The notes below the pieces were generated by a model. That model saw only the letters and a program-made list of their open reading frames with translations, had not been told where the DNA came from and made no database searches. Of a stretch of 32,620 nucleotides of DNA, positions 1 to 10,026 are shown piece after piece; the first letter of the stretch is position 1, and each line of letters opens with the position of its first letter. Source of the stretch: Accumulibacter sp. GTDB lineage: Bacteria > Pseudomonadota > Gammaproteobacteria > Burkholderiales > Rhodocyclaceae. The position numbers were made by a program, and so were the translations under genes. Location of the stretch: contig NZ_JAMTDQ010000022.1 of the NCBI RefSeq assembly GCF_023806635.1, positions 1 through 32,620 of the forward strand, written 5' to 3'.

Positions 1-95
1 AATCGTCCTGAACCTCACCACTCCCGGCCATGGGGGTCGAAATGAGAACTGGTGGGCGGCAGCAGCGCTTGCCGCGTAAATGGGCAACTTCAAGG

Positions 96-101
96 TATAA
101 T
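96..101 (+). promoter_or_regulatory. Candidate -10 box (TATAAT) upstream of lepA operon
   Basis: This is a perfect TATAAT hexamer about 290 bases before lepA. No convincing -35 box lies 16-18 bases upstream; the nearest TTGCCG is 21 bases away. It stands out in GC-rich sequence, but the hairpin just downstream would sit at the very 5' end of any transcript started here. It could drive the lepA operon or a short leader RNA. Confidence 0.4.
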
Positions 102-116
102 CCGCCGCCACCCGGG

Positions 117-151
117 AGCCGGCTCGCTGCCCGAGCCGGTTTGTCGTTCTT
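117..151 (+). terminator. Hairpin with T-rich tail (terminator or leader hairpin)
   Basis: The arms CCGGCTCG (119-126) and CGAGCCGG (132-139) form a perfect 8-bp stem around a 5-base loop, followed by a T-rich tail from 140 to 151. This looks like an intrinsic terminator for a gene ending left of or near the window edge. Because a TATAAT box lies directly upstream, it could instead be a leader attenuator for lepA. Confidence 0.5.
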
Positions 152-385
152 CGCGGGCGTGATGACGCTGCCAGCTGCTGCCGAAAAGAGCCAGAGCAAG
201 CACGCCGGGCGGGCGTCAGGATGGATCCGGCGAGTTTCCGACAGCCGTTGCCGGTCGTTTTGCGGATGCTGTTGCGGCTGCCCCGCAGGGGATGCGAAGA
301 GCGTGCAGGACGCCGGCAATGAGGCCTGCAGGGCAGGGAACGGGAAGTTCAAGGAAGTCCTTCGGAATCGCTTGATGCAGGCCTA
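152..385. other. Leader region before lepA, no gene recognised
   Basis: The stretch is GC-rich. A 118-codon frame crosses it from position 30, but its product is compositionally odd (Arg/Cys-rich), runs through the hairpin, and matches nothing I know. The first 79 bases could hold the last codons of an upstream gene (frame 2 stops at 77-79, frame 1 at 43-45); neither tail is recognisable. It probably serves as an untranslated leader. Confidence 0.4.
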
Positions 386-2180
<1,795 letters not shown>

Positions 2181-2182
<2 letters not shown>

Positions 2183-2187
2183 AGGAG
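2181..2187 (+). promoter_or_regulatory. Ribosome binding site of lepB (supports GTG start)
   Basis: AGAGGAG lies 7 bases before the GTG at 2195 and overlaps the end of lepA. It fixes the unusual GTG start of lepB. Confidence 0.7.
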
Positions 2188-2194
2188 TGGGCGA

Positions 2195-2983
2195 GTGAAT
2201 TTTGCGTTGATCCTGTTGATCCTGCTGCTGCTCACCGGCGCCGTCTGGCTGCTCGACACCCTGGTCCTGCGCAAGCGACGTCCGGCCGACGCCAAGGACC
2301 CCTGGTGGGTCGAGTATGGTGCGAGCTTCTTCCCGGTGATCCTGGTCGTCTTCGTTCTGCGTTCCTTCATCGTCGAACCGTTCAAGATTCCCTCGGGTTC
2401 GATGATTCCGACCCTGCAGGTCGGCGATTTCATCCTGGTCAACAAGTACACCTATGGCATCCGCCTGCCGGTGGCGAACTGGAAGATCATCGACATCAAC
2501 AGCCCGCAACGTGGCGACGTGATGGTCTTCCGCTATCCGGAGGATCCCTCGCTCGACTACATCAAGCGGGTCATCGGGCTGCCGGGCGACACCGTCGCTT
2601 ACCAGAACAAGCGGCTGAGCGTCAACGGGCAGGCGGTGGCGACGCAGCGCGTCGACGACTACCTGCACGCCGAGCGGCTGTATTACTCGCGACAGTTCGT
2701 CGAGAAGATCGACGCCGCCGAGTACCGCACGCTCAACGACGTCGATGCGCCGCCCTACATTCCGGGCCCGTCTCCCTTTCCCAACCGCGAGGATTGTTCC
2801 TACAATAGCGCCGGTGTCGTCTGCAAGGTGCCGCCCGGACACTATTTCGTCATGGGTGACAACCGCGACAACAGCAAGGACAGCCGCTTCTGGGGCTTCG
2901 TTCCGGAGCAGAACATCGTCGGCAAGGCTTTCTTCATTTGGTTGAACTTCAGTGACCTGTCGCGGATTGGCTCGTTCAAGTAA
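2195..2983 (+). CDS. lepB: Signal peptidase I (leader peptidase)
   Basis: This inner-membrane serine protease with a Ser/Lys dyad removes signal peptides from Sec- and Tat-exported proteins. The 262-aa protein has two N-terminal membrane helices (about residues 3-25 and 43-60). The box IPSGSM carries the catalytic Ser69, DYIKRVIGLPGD carries the general base Lys124, and the conserved GDNRDNSKDSR box lies near residue 220. The S26A-type insertion with a Cys pair between these boxes is as in other proteobacterial enzymes. The gene starts at GTG, 12 bases after lepA, with a good ribosome binding site. Confidence 0.97.
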   Translation: MNFALILLILLLLTGAVWLLDTLVLRKRRPADAKDPWWVEYGASFFPVILVVFVLRSFIVEPFKIPSGSMIPTLQVGDFILVNKYTYGIRLPVANWKIIDINSPQRGDVMVFRYPEDPSLDYIKRVIGLPGDTVAYQNKRLSVNGQAVATQRVDDYLHAERLYYSRQFVEKIDAAEYRTLNDVDAPPYIPGPSPFPNREDCSYNSAGVVCKVPPGHYFVMGDNRDNSKDSRFWGFVPEQNIVGKAFFIWLNFSDLSRIGSFK

Positions 2984-2995
2984 GGAGCTCGGTTC

Positions 2996-3367
2996 ATGAA
3001 TCTGAATCGTCAGCGCGGCCTGGCGCTCTCGGCCCTGATTCTCTGGGGTGTGGTGATCTCGCTCGTCGCCATCGTCGGGATTCGCGTCCTGCCCGAGGTC
3101 ATCGATTATTACAAGATCAAGCGGGTGGTGAAGGTGGTCGCCTCGGAGTCTGCGGGCAAGACCGTGCCAGAGGTCAGGCAGGCTTTCAGCAAGTACGCCG
3201 AGGTCGAGCACATCAAGACGATCGGGCCGGCGGACCTCGACATCTTCAAGGAAGACAATCAGGTGGTGATCGCCTTTGCCTACAACCGCAAGGTTCATCT
3301 CGTCGGCAACGTCAGCCTGCTGCTCGAGTTCCGCAGCTCGACGTCGGGTCGCGGCTACGGCCCGTGA
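2996..3367 (+). CDS. DUF4845 single-pass membrane protein
   Basis: This small protein of 123 aa has one N-terminal membrane helix (about residues 9-30) and a short extracytoplasmic beta/alpha domain. It matches the DUF4845 family, which regularly sits between lepB and rnc in beta- and gammaproteobacteria. Its function is unknown; the position suggests a link with envelope biogenesis or with LepB. AAGGAG at 2982-2987 lies 8 bases before the ATG. Its stop overlaps the GTG start of rnc (GTGA), so the two are probably translationally coupled. Confidence 0.88.
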   Translation: MNLNRQRGLALSALILWGVVISLVAIVGIRVLPEVIDYYKIKRVVKVVASESAGKTVPEVRQAFSKYAEVEHIKTIGPADLDIFKEDNQVVIAFAYNRKVHLVGNVSLLLEFRSSTSGRGYGP

Positions 3368-4044
3368 CCGTCGCCCGGCTGCAGCGGGCGCTCGGCTACG
3401 TCTTCAGGGATCAGGAGCTGCTGCAAACCGCGCTCACCCATCGCAGTTATTGCTCGCCGCACAACGAACGGCTGGAGTTCCTTGGTGACGCGATTCTCAA
3501 TGCCGTGATTGCCCGCAGCCTGTTCATGCGCTTTCCGGAACTGCCCGAAGGGGATCTGTCGCGCTTGCGCGCCAGCCTGGTTCGCCAGGACAGCCTGCAT
3601 CAGCAGGCACTGGCCCTGTCGCTTGGCGATTGCCTGCGCCTCGGCGAAGGCGAGCAGAAGAGCGGTGGGCAGCAGCGGCCGTCGATCCTTGCCGATGCCC
3701 TCGAGGCGCTGTTCGGCGCCCTCTGGCTGGACGCCGGCTTCGATGCGGCGAGCGCGGTCATCGTCCGCCGTTATGACTCGGTCCTCGGACGGCTGACACC
3801 GGGGCAGGGAGGAAAGGACGCCAAGACGCGCCTGCAGGAACACCTGCAGGGGATCAGGCTGGCACTGCCACAGTACCGGCTGGCCGGGACCGAGGGTGAG
3901 GCGCACGCACAGCAGTTTCGCGTCGCCTGTGTGATCGACAGCCTCGGCATCCAAACCGAGGGTCGCGGCAGCAGCCGCCGGGCTGCCGAGCAGATGGCCG
4001 CCGAGCGGGCCCTGGTGGCGTTGGCCGTGGTGGACAGGCGATGA
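3364..4044 (+). CDS. rnc: Ribonuclease III
   Basis: This double-stranded-RNA endonuclease processes rRNA precursors and regulates mRNA turnover. The 226-aa protein has the N-terminal RNase III domain with the signature ERLEFLGD (residues 35-42). Metal ligands are Glu38 and Asp42 in that signature and Asp111 and Glu114 in [10 protein letters not shown]-terminal dsRNA-binding domain spans about residues 155-222, with the basic [15 protein letters not shown] helix. The GTG start overlaps the DUF4845 stop, and its own stop overlaps era (ATGA), giving the conserved rnc-era pair. Confidence 0.97.
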   Translation: MTVARLQRALGYVFRDQELLQTALTHRSYCSPHNERLEFLGDAILNAVIARSLFMRFPELPEGDLSRLRASLVRQDSLHQQALALSLGDCLRLGEGEQKSGGQQRPSILADALEALFGALWLDAGFDAASAVIVRRYDSVLGRLTPGQGGKDAKTRLQEHLQGIRLALPQYRLAGTEGEAHAQQFRVACVIDSLGIQTEGRGSSRRAAEQMAAERALVALAVVDRR

Positions 4045-4925
4045 GCGGGCGCTGCTCGGGGCAGATCGCCATCGTCGGCCGGCCGAACGTCGGCAAGTCC
4101 ACGCTGCTCAATGCACTCGTTGGCGAGAAGCTGAGCATCGTGTCGCGCCGCGCGCAGACGACGCGGCACCGCATTGTCGGCGTTCTCACCCGGTCCGATG
4201 CGCAGTACGTCTTCGTCGACACGCCGGGCTTCCAGACGCGCCACGGCAACGCGCTCAATCGCGCGATGAACCGCGGCGTGCGGCAGGCTCTGGCCGAGGT
4301 CGACGTCGTCTTCCTGGTCGTCGAGGCCGGCCGGTTCGACGCGCGCGATCGTCAGGTCCGCCAACTGGTGCCGGCCGACCGGCCATTGATCATCGTCGTC
4401 AGCAAGATCGACCAGCTGCCCGACAGGAACCAGCTGTTGCCGTTCCTCGCTCGCCTGGCGGGCGAAGGGGAGTTCGCGGCGATCGTCCCGGTCAGCGCGA
4501 CGCGCGGCGACCAGCTCGACCTGCTGCTGGCCGAGGCGCGCAAGCATCTGCCGCTCGAGGGCCTGCTGTTTGCCGAGGACGAGCTCACGGATCGCAGCGA
4601 ACGCTTCCTGGCAGCCGAGTACATTCGCGAGAAGGTGTTCCGCCTGATCGGTGACGAGCTGCCGTACGCCGCCGCGGTGGAGATCGAACGCTTCGTCGTC
4701 GATGGCGGCCTGCGTCGCATCAGTGCGGCGATCCTCGTCGACCGCGAGGGACACAAGCCGATCGTCGTCGGCAAGGGCGGCGAGGTCGTCAAGCGCATCG
4801 CCACGGAGGCGCGGCAGGACATGGAGCGGCTGTTCGGCGGGCCGGTCTTTCTCGAGGTCTTCGTCAAGCTGAAGTCGGGCTGGGCCGACGATGAGCGCAT
4901 GTTGAGGACACTTGGCTACGATTGA
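4041..4925 (+). CDS. era: GTPase Era, 30S assembly factor
   Basis: Era is an essential GTPase that binds the 3' end of 16S rRNA and checks maturation of the small subunit. Of 294 aa, the N-terminal G domain carries G1 GRPNVGKST (13-21), a QTTRHR switch region (39-44) and G3 DTPG (60-63). The C-terminal KH domain has the [10 protein letters not shown] loop that contacts RNA. The G4 motif reads SKID (121-124) instead of the usual NKxD: Ser121 replaces the guanine-contacting Asn through a single AAC to AGC change at 4401-4403. This may be lineage-specific. The start overlaps rnc by four bases. Confidence 0.96.
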   Translation: MSGRCSGQIAIVGRPNVGKSTLLNALVGEKLSIVSRRAQTTRHRIVGVLTRSDAQYVFVDTPGFQTRHGNALNRAMNRGVRQALAEVDVVFLVVEAGRFDARDRQVRQLVPADRPLIIVVSKIDQLPDRNQLLPFLARLAGEGEFAAIVPVSATRGDQLDLLLAEARKHLPLEGLLFAEDELTDRSERFLAAEYIREKVFRLIGDELPYAAAVEIERFVVDGGLRRISAAILVDREGHKPIVVGKGGEVVKRIATEARQDMERLFGGPVFLEVFVKLKSGWADDERMLRTLGYD

Positions 4926-5083
4926 TCGGCAAGTCGCGCATGCGACTGACGAGTCTCTCCTGCCCATCGCCGAGCAGGGGTCGGCGGAGGCGGAAGCGGC
5001 CACGCCTTTGATGATTGAGGCTGCCGGGAGCGGTCTCGGCCGTCACCCGGCAGGCGAGCGATGACCGGCGGACGGGTCGGCGG
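4926..5083. other. era-recO spacer, no gene seen
   Basis: This 158-base gap is the only sizeable break in the housekeeping operon. It shows no clear promoter or terminator. The recO frame stays open back to a TTG at 5015, so part of the gap would be coding if that start were used. Confidence 0.4.
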
Positions 5084-5800
5084 GTGAACCAGCGGCACAA
5101 GGTCGATGGGCAGCCGGCTTTCGTCCTGCACGCCTACCCCTACAGCGAGACCAGCCTGATCGTCGACGTCTTTTCGCGCGACCACGGTCGGATTGCCCTG
5201 CTGGCACGCGGTGCGCGGCGGCCGCGCTCCGTCCTGCGCGGGGTGCTGCTCGCCTTCCAGCCGCTCGAGGTGGCCTGGGCCGGCCGCGGCGAAGTGTACA
5301 CCCTGATGCGGGCCGAGTGGCAGGGCGGGCAACCGCTGCTGGCGGGAAAGGCGCTGTTCTGCGGCTACTACCTCAACGAACTGCTGCTGCACCTGCTGCC
5401 GCGTGCCGACGCGCACGCGAAGCTGTTCGCGGTGTACGCCGCGACGCTGCGTCGCCTTGCCGACGGTGAGCAGGAATCCGACCTGCGCCGTTTCGAGCGC
5501 GCGCTGCTGCGCGAGCTCGGCTACGGACCGACCCTCGACGCCGACGTCGCCGGCGCCGCGGTCGAGGCCGACGCCCATTACGTCTACGAGATCGAACGCG
5601 GTCCGGTGCGCCTGCCGGGTCCGGCGGTGTCGCCGCTGACGCTTAGCGGCCGCACGCTGCTCGATCTGGCACGCGATGATCTTTCCGATCCGCGCTCGCT
5701 GGCCGAGGCCAAGCAACTGATGCGGACGCTGATCGGGCACCACATCGGCGGCAGGAGCCTCGTCAGCCGCCGGATTTTCAGGGAGCTACAGGAACTATGA
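5084..5800 (+). CDS. recO: DNA repair protein RecO
   Basis: RecO works with RecR (and RecF) to load RecA onto SSB-coated single-stranded DNA and anneals complementary strands. I chose the GTG at 5084, giving 238 aa that begin [20 protein letters not shown]; the family normally starts a few residues before this block, with an N-terminal OB fold. An in-frame TTG at 5015 would add 23 residues of unlike composition. The middle shows the helical RecO core ([15 protein letters not shown]), and no CxxC zinc finger is present, as in many proteobacterial forms. The stop overlaps the pdxJ start (ATGA). Confidence 0.92.
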   Translation: MNQRHKVDGQPAFVLHAYPYSETSLIVDVFSRDHGRIALLARGARRPRSVLRGVLLAFQPLEVAWAGRGEVYTLMRAEWQGGQPLLAGKALFCGYYLNELLLHLLPRADAHAKLFAVYAATLRRLADGEQESDLRRFERALLRELGYGPTLDADVAGAAVEADAHYVYEIERGPVRLPGPAVSPLTLSGRTLLDLARDDLSDPRSLAEAKQLMRTLIGHHIGGRSLVSRRIFRELQEL

Positions 5801-6552
5801 TCGAACTTGGCGTCAACATCGACCACGTGGCGACGATCCGGCAGGCGCGCTGCACCTACGAGCCGGACCCGGTCTGGGCGGCGGTCGAAGCGCATCTCGG
5901 TGGCGCCGACGGCATCACCATCCATCTGCGCGAGGATCGCCGTCACATCCAGGACGTAGACGTCGAGAAGCTGCACGCACTGGCGCAGATCAAGCTCAAC
6001 CTGGAAATGGCGGCGACCGACGAGATGGTCGCCATCGCCTGCCGGATCAAGCCGCAGATGGCGATGCTGGTGCCCGAGGGGCGGCATGAGGTGACGACCG
6101 AAGGCGGCCTCGACGTGGTCGCACAGGAAGACCGCCTGCGCCAGGTGGTGAGCCGGCTCACCGACGCCGGCATCGTCAGCAGCGTCTTCATCAACGCCGA
6201 TCAGGAGCAGGTCGAGGCGGCGGCGCGCATCGGTGCGCGCGTCTGCGAGATTCACACCGGCCCGTACGCGCATGCCTTCTATACCCAGGGGCGCGATCCG
6301 GAGAGCCCGCCGGTACTCGCCGAACTCGAGCAGATCCGCGCCGCCGGCGAGGCCATCCGTCAACTCGGCATGCGCTTCAACGCCGGCCATGCGCTCAACT
6401 ACTTCAACGTGCAGCCGGTCGCGCAGTTGCGCGGCATCCGCGAGCTGCACATCGGCCATGCGATCATCAGCCGCGCGGTCTTCGTCGGCCTGCGCGAGGC
6501 GGTGCGCGAGATGAAGCGCCTGCTGCGCGAGGCGCAGGCGCGGGTCCGATGA
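5797..6552 (+). CDS. pdxJ: Pyridoxine 5'-phosphate synthase
   Basis: PdxJ condenses 1-deoxy-D-xylulose 5-phosphate with 3-amino-2-oxopropyl phosphate to give pyridoxine 5'-phosphate, the last ring-forming step of DXP-dependent vitamin B6 synthesis. This TIM-barrel enzyme of 251 aa shows NIDHVATIR at residues 7-15 and HLREDRRHI with catalytic His43 (43-51). LNLEMA carries Glu70, and NAGHALNY carries the late catalytic His198. Its length is normal. It lies between recO and acpS with 4-base overlaps at both ends, as in many proteobacteria. Confidence 0.97.
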   Translation: MIELGVNIDHVATIRQARCTYEPDPVWAAVEAHLGGADGITIHLREDRRHIQDVDVEKLHALAQIKLNLEMAATDEMVAIACRIKPQMAMLVPEGRHEVTTEGGLDVVAQEDRLRQVVSRLTDAGIVSSVFINADQEQVEAAARIGARVCEIHTGPYAHAFYTQGRDPESPPVLAELEQIRAAGEAIRQLGMRFNAGHALNYFNVQPVAQLRGIRELHIGHAIISRAVFVGLREAVREMKRLLREAQARVR

Positions 6553-6938
6553 TCTTCGGTGTCGGCACCGACATCGTCGCCGTTGCCCGTCTCGGCAGCC
6601 TGCATCGGCGGCATGGCGAGCGCGCGCTGCGCCGCATCCTGTCGCCGCCGGAGTACGCCGAGTTTGCCGGTGCGGGCGATCCGGCGCGCTTTCTTGCCAA
6701 GCGCTTCGCCGCCAAGGAAGCGCTCGGCAAGGCGCTCGGCATCGGCCTCGCCGCACCGGCGACGCTGTCGAACATCGGCATCACGCACGATGCACGCGGC
6801 CGGCCGGCATTCGTCTACGCGCCGCCGCTGGCTGCCCACCTGGCGCAGCGCCGGCTCGTCGCCCACCTGTCGATCAGCGACGAGAACGACTACGCCGTCG
6901 CCTTCGTCATCCTGGAACAGTCGTTGGAACCCTCATGA
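6549..6938 (+). CDS. acpS: Holo-[acyl-carrier-protein] synthase
   Basis: AcpS transfers 4'-phosphopantetheine from CoA to apo-ACP, activating fatty acid synthesis. The 129-aa protein has the two family signatures: GTDIV with Mg-binding Asp8, and [14 protein letters not shown] with Glu57. The length is typical of a homotrimeric AcpS. ATGA overlaps with pdxJ and nagZ place it firmly in the operon. Confidence 0.97.
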   Translation: MIFGVGTDIVAVARLGSLHRRHGERALRRILSPPEYAEFAGAGDPARFLAKRFAAKEALGKALGIGLAAPATLSNIGITHDARGRPAFVYAPPLAAHLAQRRLVAHLSISDENDYAVAFVILEQSLEPS

Positions 6939-7963
6939 GCAACTTTCCCAAGCTTGCACCCGGGCCGCTGATGATCGATCTTGCCGGCTGCAGCCTCTCC
7001 GATCTGGAAAGAGAGCGCCTGCGGCACCCGCTGGTCGGCGGCCTGATCCTCTTCGCGCGCAACTACGAGTCACCGGAGCAACTGGCGCAGCTGACCGCCG
7101 AAGTGCATTCGCTGCGCTCGCCGCCGTTGCTCATCGGCATCGACCACGAGGGGGGCAGGGTGCAGCGCTGCCGCAGCGGCTTCACCCGCCTGCCGCCGAT
7201 GCGCCGCCTCGGCGAGTTGTGGGATCGGCAGCCCGAGGCGGCGACGCTGGCGGCGCGGCGCATCGGTTACGTGCTGGCGACCGAGTTGCGCGCCTGTGGC
7301 GTCGACCTGTCGTTCACCCCGGTTCTCGACCTCGACTGGGGACGCAGCGCGGTCATCGGCGACCGCGCGTTTCACGGCGACCCGCTGGCGGTCAGCGAAC
7401 TCGCCGCGGCGCTGGTCGACGGCCTGCACCGCGCCGGCATGGCCGCCTGTGGCAAGCATTTCCCCGGCCACGGCTGGGTCGCCGCCGATTCGCATGTCGA
7501 CCTGCCGCTGGACGAGCGCCCTCTGCAGGAGATGGTGCCCGATCTCGAGCCCTATCGCCGGTTGCGGCTCGATGCCGTGATGCCGGCACACGTCATCTAT
7601 CGGCTGCTCGACGCCCGCCCGGCGGGGTTTTCGCCGTTCTGGATCGACATGCTGCGCTGCGAACTGGCTTTCGACGGGGTGATCTTCAGCGATGACCTGT
7701 CGATGGCCGGCGCCAGCTTCGCCGGTGGCATCGTCGGCCGCTGCACGGCCGCCTGGCGGGCGGGTTGCGACCTGCTGCTGGTGTGCAACTCGCCGGACGC
7801 CGTCGGCGAAGTGCTCGCCGAGTGGCGGCCGCCGGCCGATCCGCAGCGGGCGCGTCGCGTCGAGCGCCTAGCGCCGGCGACCGACGCGATCGACCGGGAA
7901 ACTCTGCAGCGCGATCCCGACTACCTCGCCGGCGTCGCAGCCGCCGGTTCGCTGGCCGCCTGA
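6935..7963 (+). CDS. nagZ: Beta-N-acetylhexosaminidase NagZ (peptidoglycan recycling)
   Basis: This cytoplasmic GH3 glycosidase cleaves GlcNAc from anhydro-muropeptides during cell-wall recycling. The 342-aa TIM-barrel protein shows [11 protein letters not shown] near residue 69, KHFPGHG (174-180) on the loop with the catalytic His179, and SDDLSM, where Asp253 is the probable nucleophile. There is no signal peptide, as expected for NagZ. It ends the operon; 67 bases of convergent spacer separate it from the caspase-like gene. Confidence 0.96.
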   Translation: MSNFPKLAPGPLMIDLAGCSLSDLERERLRHPLVGGLILFARNYESPEQLAQLTAEVHSLRSPPLLIGIDHEGGRVQRCRSGFTRLPPMRRLGELWDRQPEAATLAARRIGYVLATELRACGVDLSFTPVLDLDWGRSAVIGDRAFHGDPLAVSELAAALVDGLHRAGMAACGKHFPGHGWVAADSHVDLPLDERPLQEMVPDLEPYRRLRLDAVMPAHVIYRLLDARPAGFSPFWIDMLRCELAFDGVIFSDDLSMAGASFAGGIVGRCTAAWRAGCDLLLVCNSPDAVGEVLAEWRPPADPQRARRVERLAPATDAIDRETLQRDPDYLAGVAAAGSLAA

Positions 7964-7966
7964 TGC

Positions 7967-7996
7967 CGCCAGCGGGCCGCTGCCGCCCGGCTGGCG
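7967..7996. terminator. Hairpin between convergent nagZ and caspase genes
   Basis: CGCCAGC (7967-7973) pairs with GCTGGCG (7990-7996) and GGG (7974-7976) with CCC (7986-7988), with one bulged G and a 9-base loop. The stem begins 3 bases after the nagZ stop. There is no T-tract, so it would be an imperfect or bidirectional terminator. Confidence 0.35.
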
Positions 7997-8030
7997 CTGC
8001 GGCGTCGGCAGCGGTCGCCGACCACGCCGG

Positions 8031-8822
8031 CTAGCTGAAGACCTTCCACTTGCGGGCCGTCGCCGAGCCGAACAGCTGCGGGTCCTGCGGCAACTGGTTG
8101 GTCGGCAGGTAGGCCGGCGTGATGGCCTTGAACCACTGGGCGTAGGACGCGCCGGCGGCGAGCTTCGCCAGCGCCTTCAGGGCGTAGTACGTGAAGGCTC
8201 CGTTCGGCCGTCCATTGAAACGCGTGTCCCAGCTGAACTGGCTGTCGAGGCATCCGGCCATCAGCAGGTCGCCACCGGAGCGGGCGATGCCACCGGCCAG
8301 TCGGCGCGGTGTCGCGCTCGGCAGCGCGACATCGCGCAGCCATGCTTCCGGTGGCAGGAAGCGGGCGCGCGGCATGTCGGGATCGAGCTCCGAGCTGTCG
8401 CCGCGGGTGACCGAACCGGAGTGGCAGCTGTCCGACAGCAGGATGATGCGGACGCCTGCGGCGCGCTTCGCCAGCAGGAGGTGCAGTTCGTCGTCGAGCA
8501 GCGCCTTGCCCTCGCCGATGTCCCATGGGCAGAGCGCTTCGTCACGCTGATCCGGCTCGTCACCGTTTTGGTCGGGTACCCAGGTGCCATGGCCGGAATA
8601 GGTGATGACGAGCGTGTCGCCGTTCACCGCCTGGTCGACGAGGCCGCTGATGGCGGCGACCATGGCCGCCCTGGTGGCCTGCGAGTCGAGCAGCTTGCGG
8701 ACCTTGAAGCTGCGCGCGGCAAGTGCGGCAGCCCAGTCGTTGGCGTCGTTGACGCAGCCAGAGAGGTCATTCTGCGTGCCGGGGTAGTCGTTGATGCCGA
8801 TACATAGGGCCTGTTTGCTCAT
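8031..8822 (-). CDS. Caspase-fold (C14 family) cysteine protease
   Basis: This 263-aa minimal caspase-like/metacaspase protein belongs to the family cleaving after Arg/Lys or Asp. It opens with ALCIGINDYPG, the first strand of the p20 fold. ITYSGHGTW carries catalytic His78 and LLSDSCHSGS carries Cys133; a p10-like region with the GAFTYYALKAL helix follows. There is no signal peptide, membrane helix or extra effector domain. The frame is open 43 codons further upstream, but AAGGAG at 8830-8835, 7 bases before the ATG at 8822, fixes the start. It is transcribed divergently from a trypsin-like protease. Possible roles are regulated proteolysis, cell death or defence; none is shown. Confidence 0.9.
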   Translation of the reverse strand: MSKQALCIGINDYPGTQNDLSGCVNDANDWAAALAARSFKVRKLLDSQATRAAMVAAISGLVDQAVNGDTLVITYSGHGTWVPDQNGDEPDQRDEALCPWDIGEGKALLDDELHLLLAKRAAGVRIILLSDSCHSGSVTRGDSSELDPDMPRARFLPPEAWLRDVALPSATPRRLAGGIARSGGDLLMAGCLDSQFSWDTRFNGRPNGAFTYYALKALAKLAAGASYAQWFKAITPAYLPTNQLPQDPQLFGSATARKWKVFS

Positions 8823-9077
8823 CGCTTCTCTCCTTGGTCGAATCGGGACGTGCCGGCAAAAGCCGCTGCGGGTGGTCCCTGCGGCACACGCTTCGTCGGC
8901 AGCGGCTGCAGGATAGTCGATATCGGCCGCGCGGCGAGGCATTTTCTGCACCGGTCACGGCGACGCGGCGGTCCTCCGCGGCGCGTGTCCGGGCGCGACG
9001 CCACGGCCAGGCATTCGCCGATCGGCCCGGTTCGGGGTTAAGGTTGACCCTCCGACCGCTCCCGTGCCCGTTTTCCG
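8823..9077. other. Divergent promoter region between two protease genes
   Basis: These 255 bases must hold the start signals for both proteases. Apart from the caspase ribosome binding site (8830-8835) I could not pick a convincing sigma-70 promoter. TTGACC near 9050 resembles a -35 box on the + strand, but no -10 lies at the right distance. Confidence 0.35.
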
Positions 9078-9809
9078 ATGATCGACTCCATCCTCCTTGT
9101 TGCGACGCGGATCACCACTTTCGTCCAGCAGCAGCCACTGAGCAACGCCAGCGGCTTCTTCTTCGCCCGCGACGACCGACTGTTCCTCGTCAGCAGCCGG
9201 CATGTCCTGGTCGACAGGCCGAGCCACCATTTCCCGGACCGCATCGAGATCGAGCTGCATGTCGACCCGGCCAATCTGGCCGAGTCGAGGAAGTTCTCGA
9301 TTCCCCTCTACCGCGGTGGTCGCTGTCTCTGGCGACAGGGACGGGATTCCGCCGGTGACGTCGATGTGGCGGTGATCGAGGTCGATCGCAGCGCACTGCC
9401 GGTGCCGACCCTGCTGCGTGCCTTCGGGCCGCAACATCTGCCGGGCTGCGGTGATCGCGTCGAGATCGGTGGCTCGGTACTCGTCGTCGGCTTTCCGCTG
9501 GGATTCCACGATACCCTGCACCACATGCCGGTCGTCCGTCAGGCCGTGCTGGCGTCCTCCTACGGCCTGCGCTTCAAGGGCGAGGGTTATTTCCTCACCG
9601 ATGCGCGGACGCATCGCGGCACCAGCGGCGCGCCGGTGGTGATGCGCGTGCCGGCGGATGATGCGGCGGATTCCGGGCTGCCGTGGCTGCTGCTCGGCGT
9701 CCACTCGGCGCGGCTGGACGTCGGATCACGCGACCTCGAGCTCGACGAGGCACTCGGCCTCAACTGCGCCTGGTACGCCGACATCCTGATGACGCTGACC
9801 GCCGGCTGA
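9078..9809 (+). CDS. Trypsin-like serine protease
   Basis: This 243-aa protein has the chymotrypsin-fold layout: SSRHVL with His42, DVDVAVIEVD with Asp96 as the likely acid, and RGTSGAPV with the nucleophile Ser183. VLVVGFPLG before the Ser loop is typical of cytoplasmic bacterial trypsin-like domains. No signal peptide, membrane helix, PDZ or effector-associated domain is seen, so it is probably a soluble intracellular protease that needs a partner for control. It is divergent from the caspase-like gene, suggesting a shared switch. Its substrate is unknown. Confidence 0.85.
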   Translation: MIDSILLVATRITTFVQQQPLSNASGFFFARDDRLFLVSSRHVLVDRPSHHFPDRIEIELHVDPANLAESRKFSIPLYRGGRCLWRQGRDSAGDVDVAVIEVDRSALPVPTLLRAFGPQHLPGCGDRVEIGGSVLVVGFPLGFHDTLHHMPVVRQAVLASSYGLRFKGEGYFLTDARTHRGTSGAPVVMRVPADDAADSGLPWLLLGVHSARLDVGSRDLELDEALGLNCAWYADILMTLTAG

Positions 9810-10026
9810 CGCGCAGTCACCAGGCCGCTTCCGGGCGACGGGATGGTGACGGCGCTGGCGCCTGGTACTGCCGCCGGGGCGCGCTTCTGCCGGCTTTCGT
9901 GCGCCGCCGTACCGGTCGGGCGAGGCGGAATGGTGACCGCGCAACACGTCGCCCCGCGCTCCGCTGCCGACCCTTGCCCTTTGCCGGCGTATCCCGCATC
10001 ATCCGCCGCATCGTCTGGAAGGGATC
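9810..10026. other. Spacer upstream of the SpoIIM-MoxR cluster
   Basis: This is GC-rich spacer with no gene I can support. GGAAGGG at 10017-10023 is the likely ribosome binding site for the GTG at 10027. A promoter for the downstream cluster probably lies here, but no clear -10/-35 pair is visible. Confidence 0.35.

Noticed and set aside
5015-5083. Longer recO starting at TTG 5015
   Set aside because: The extra 23 residues are unlike RecO N-termini and TTG is a rare start; GTG 5084 places the conserved QPAFVLH block where expected. It is not fully excluded.
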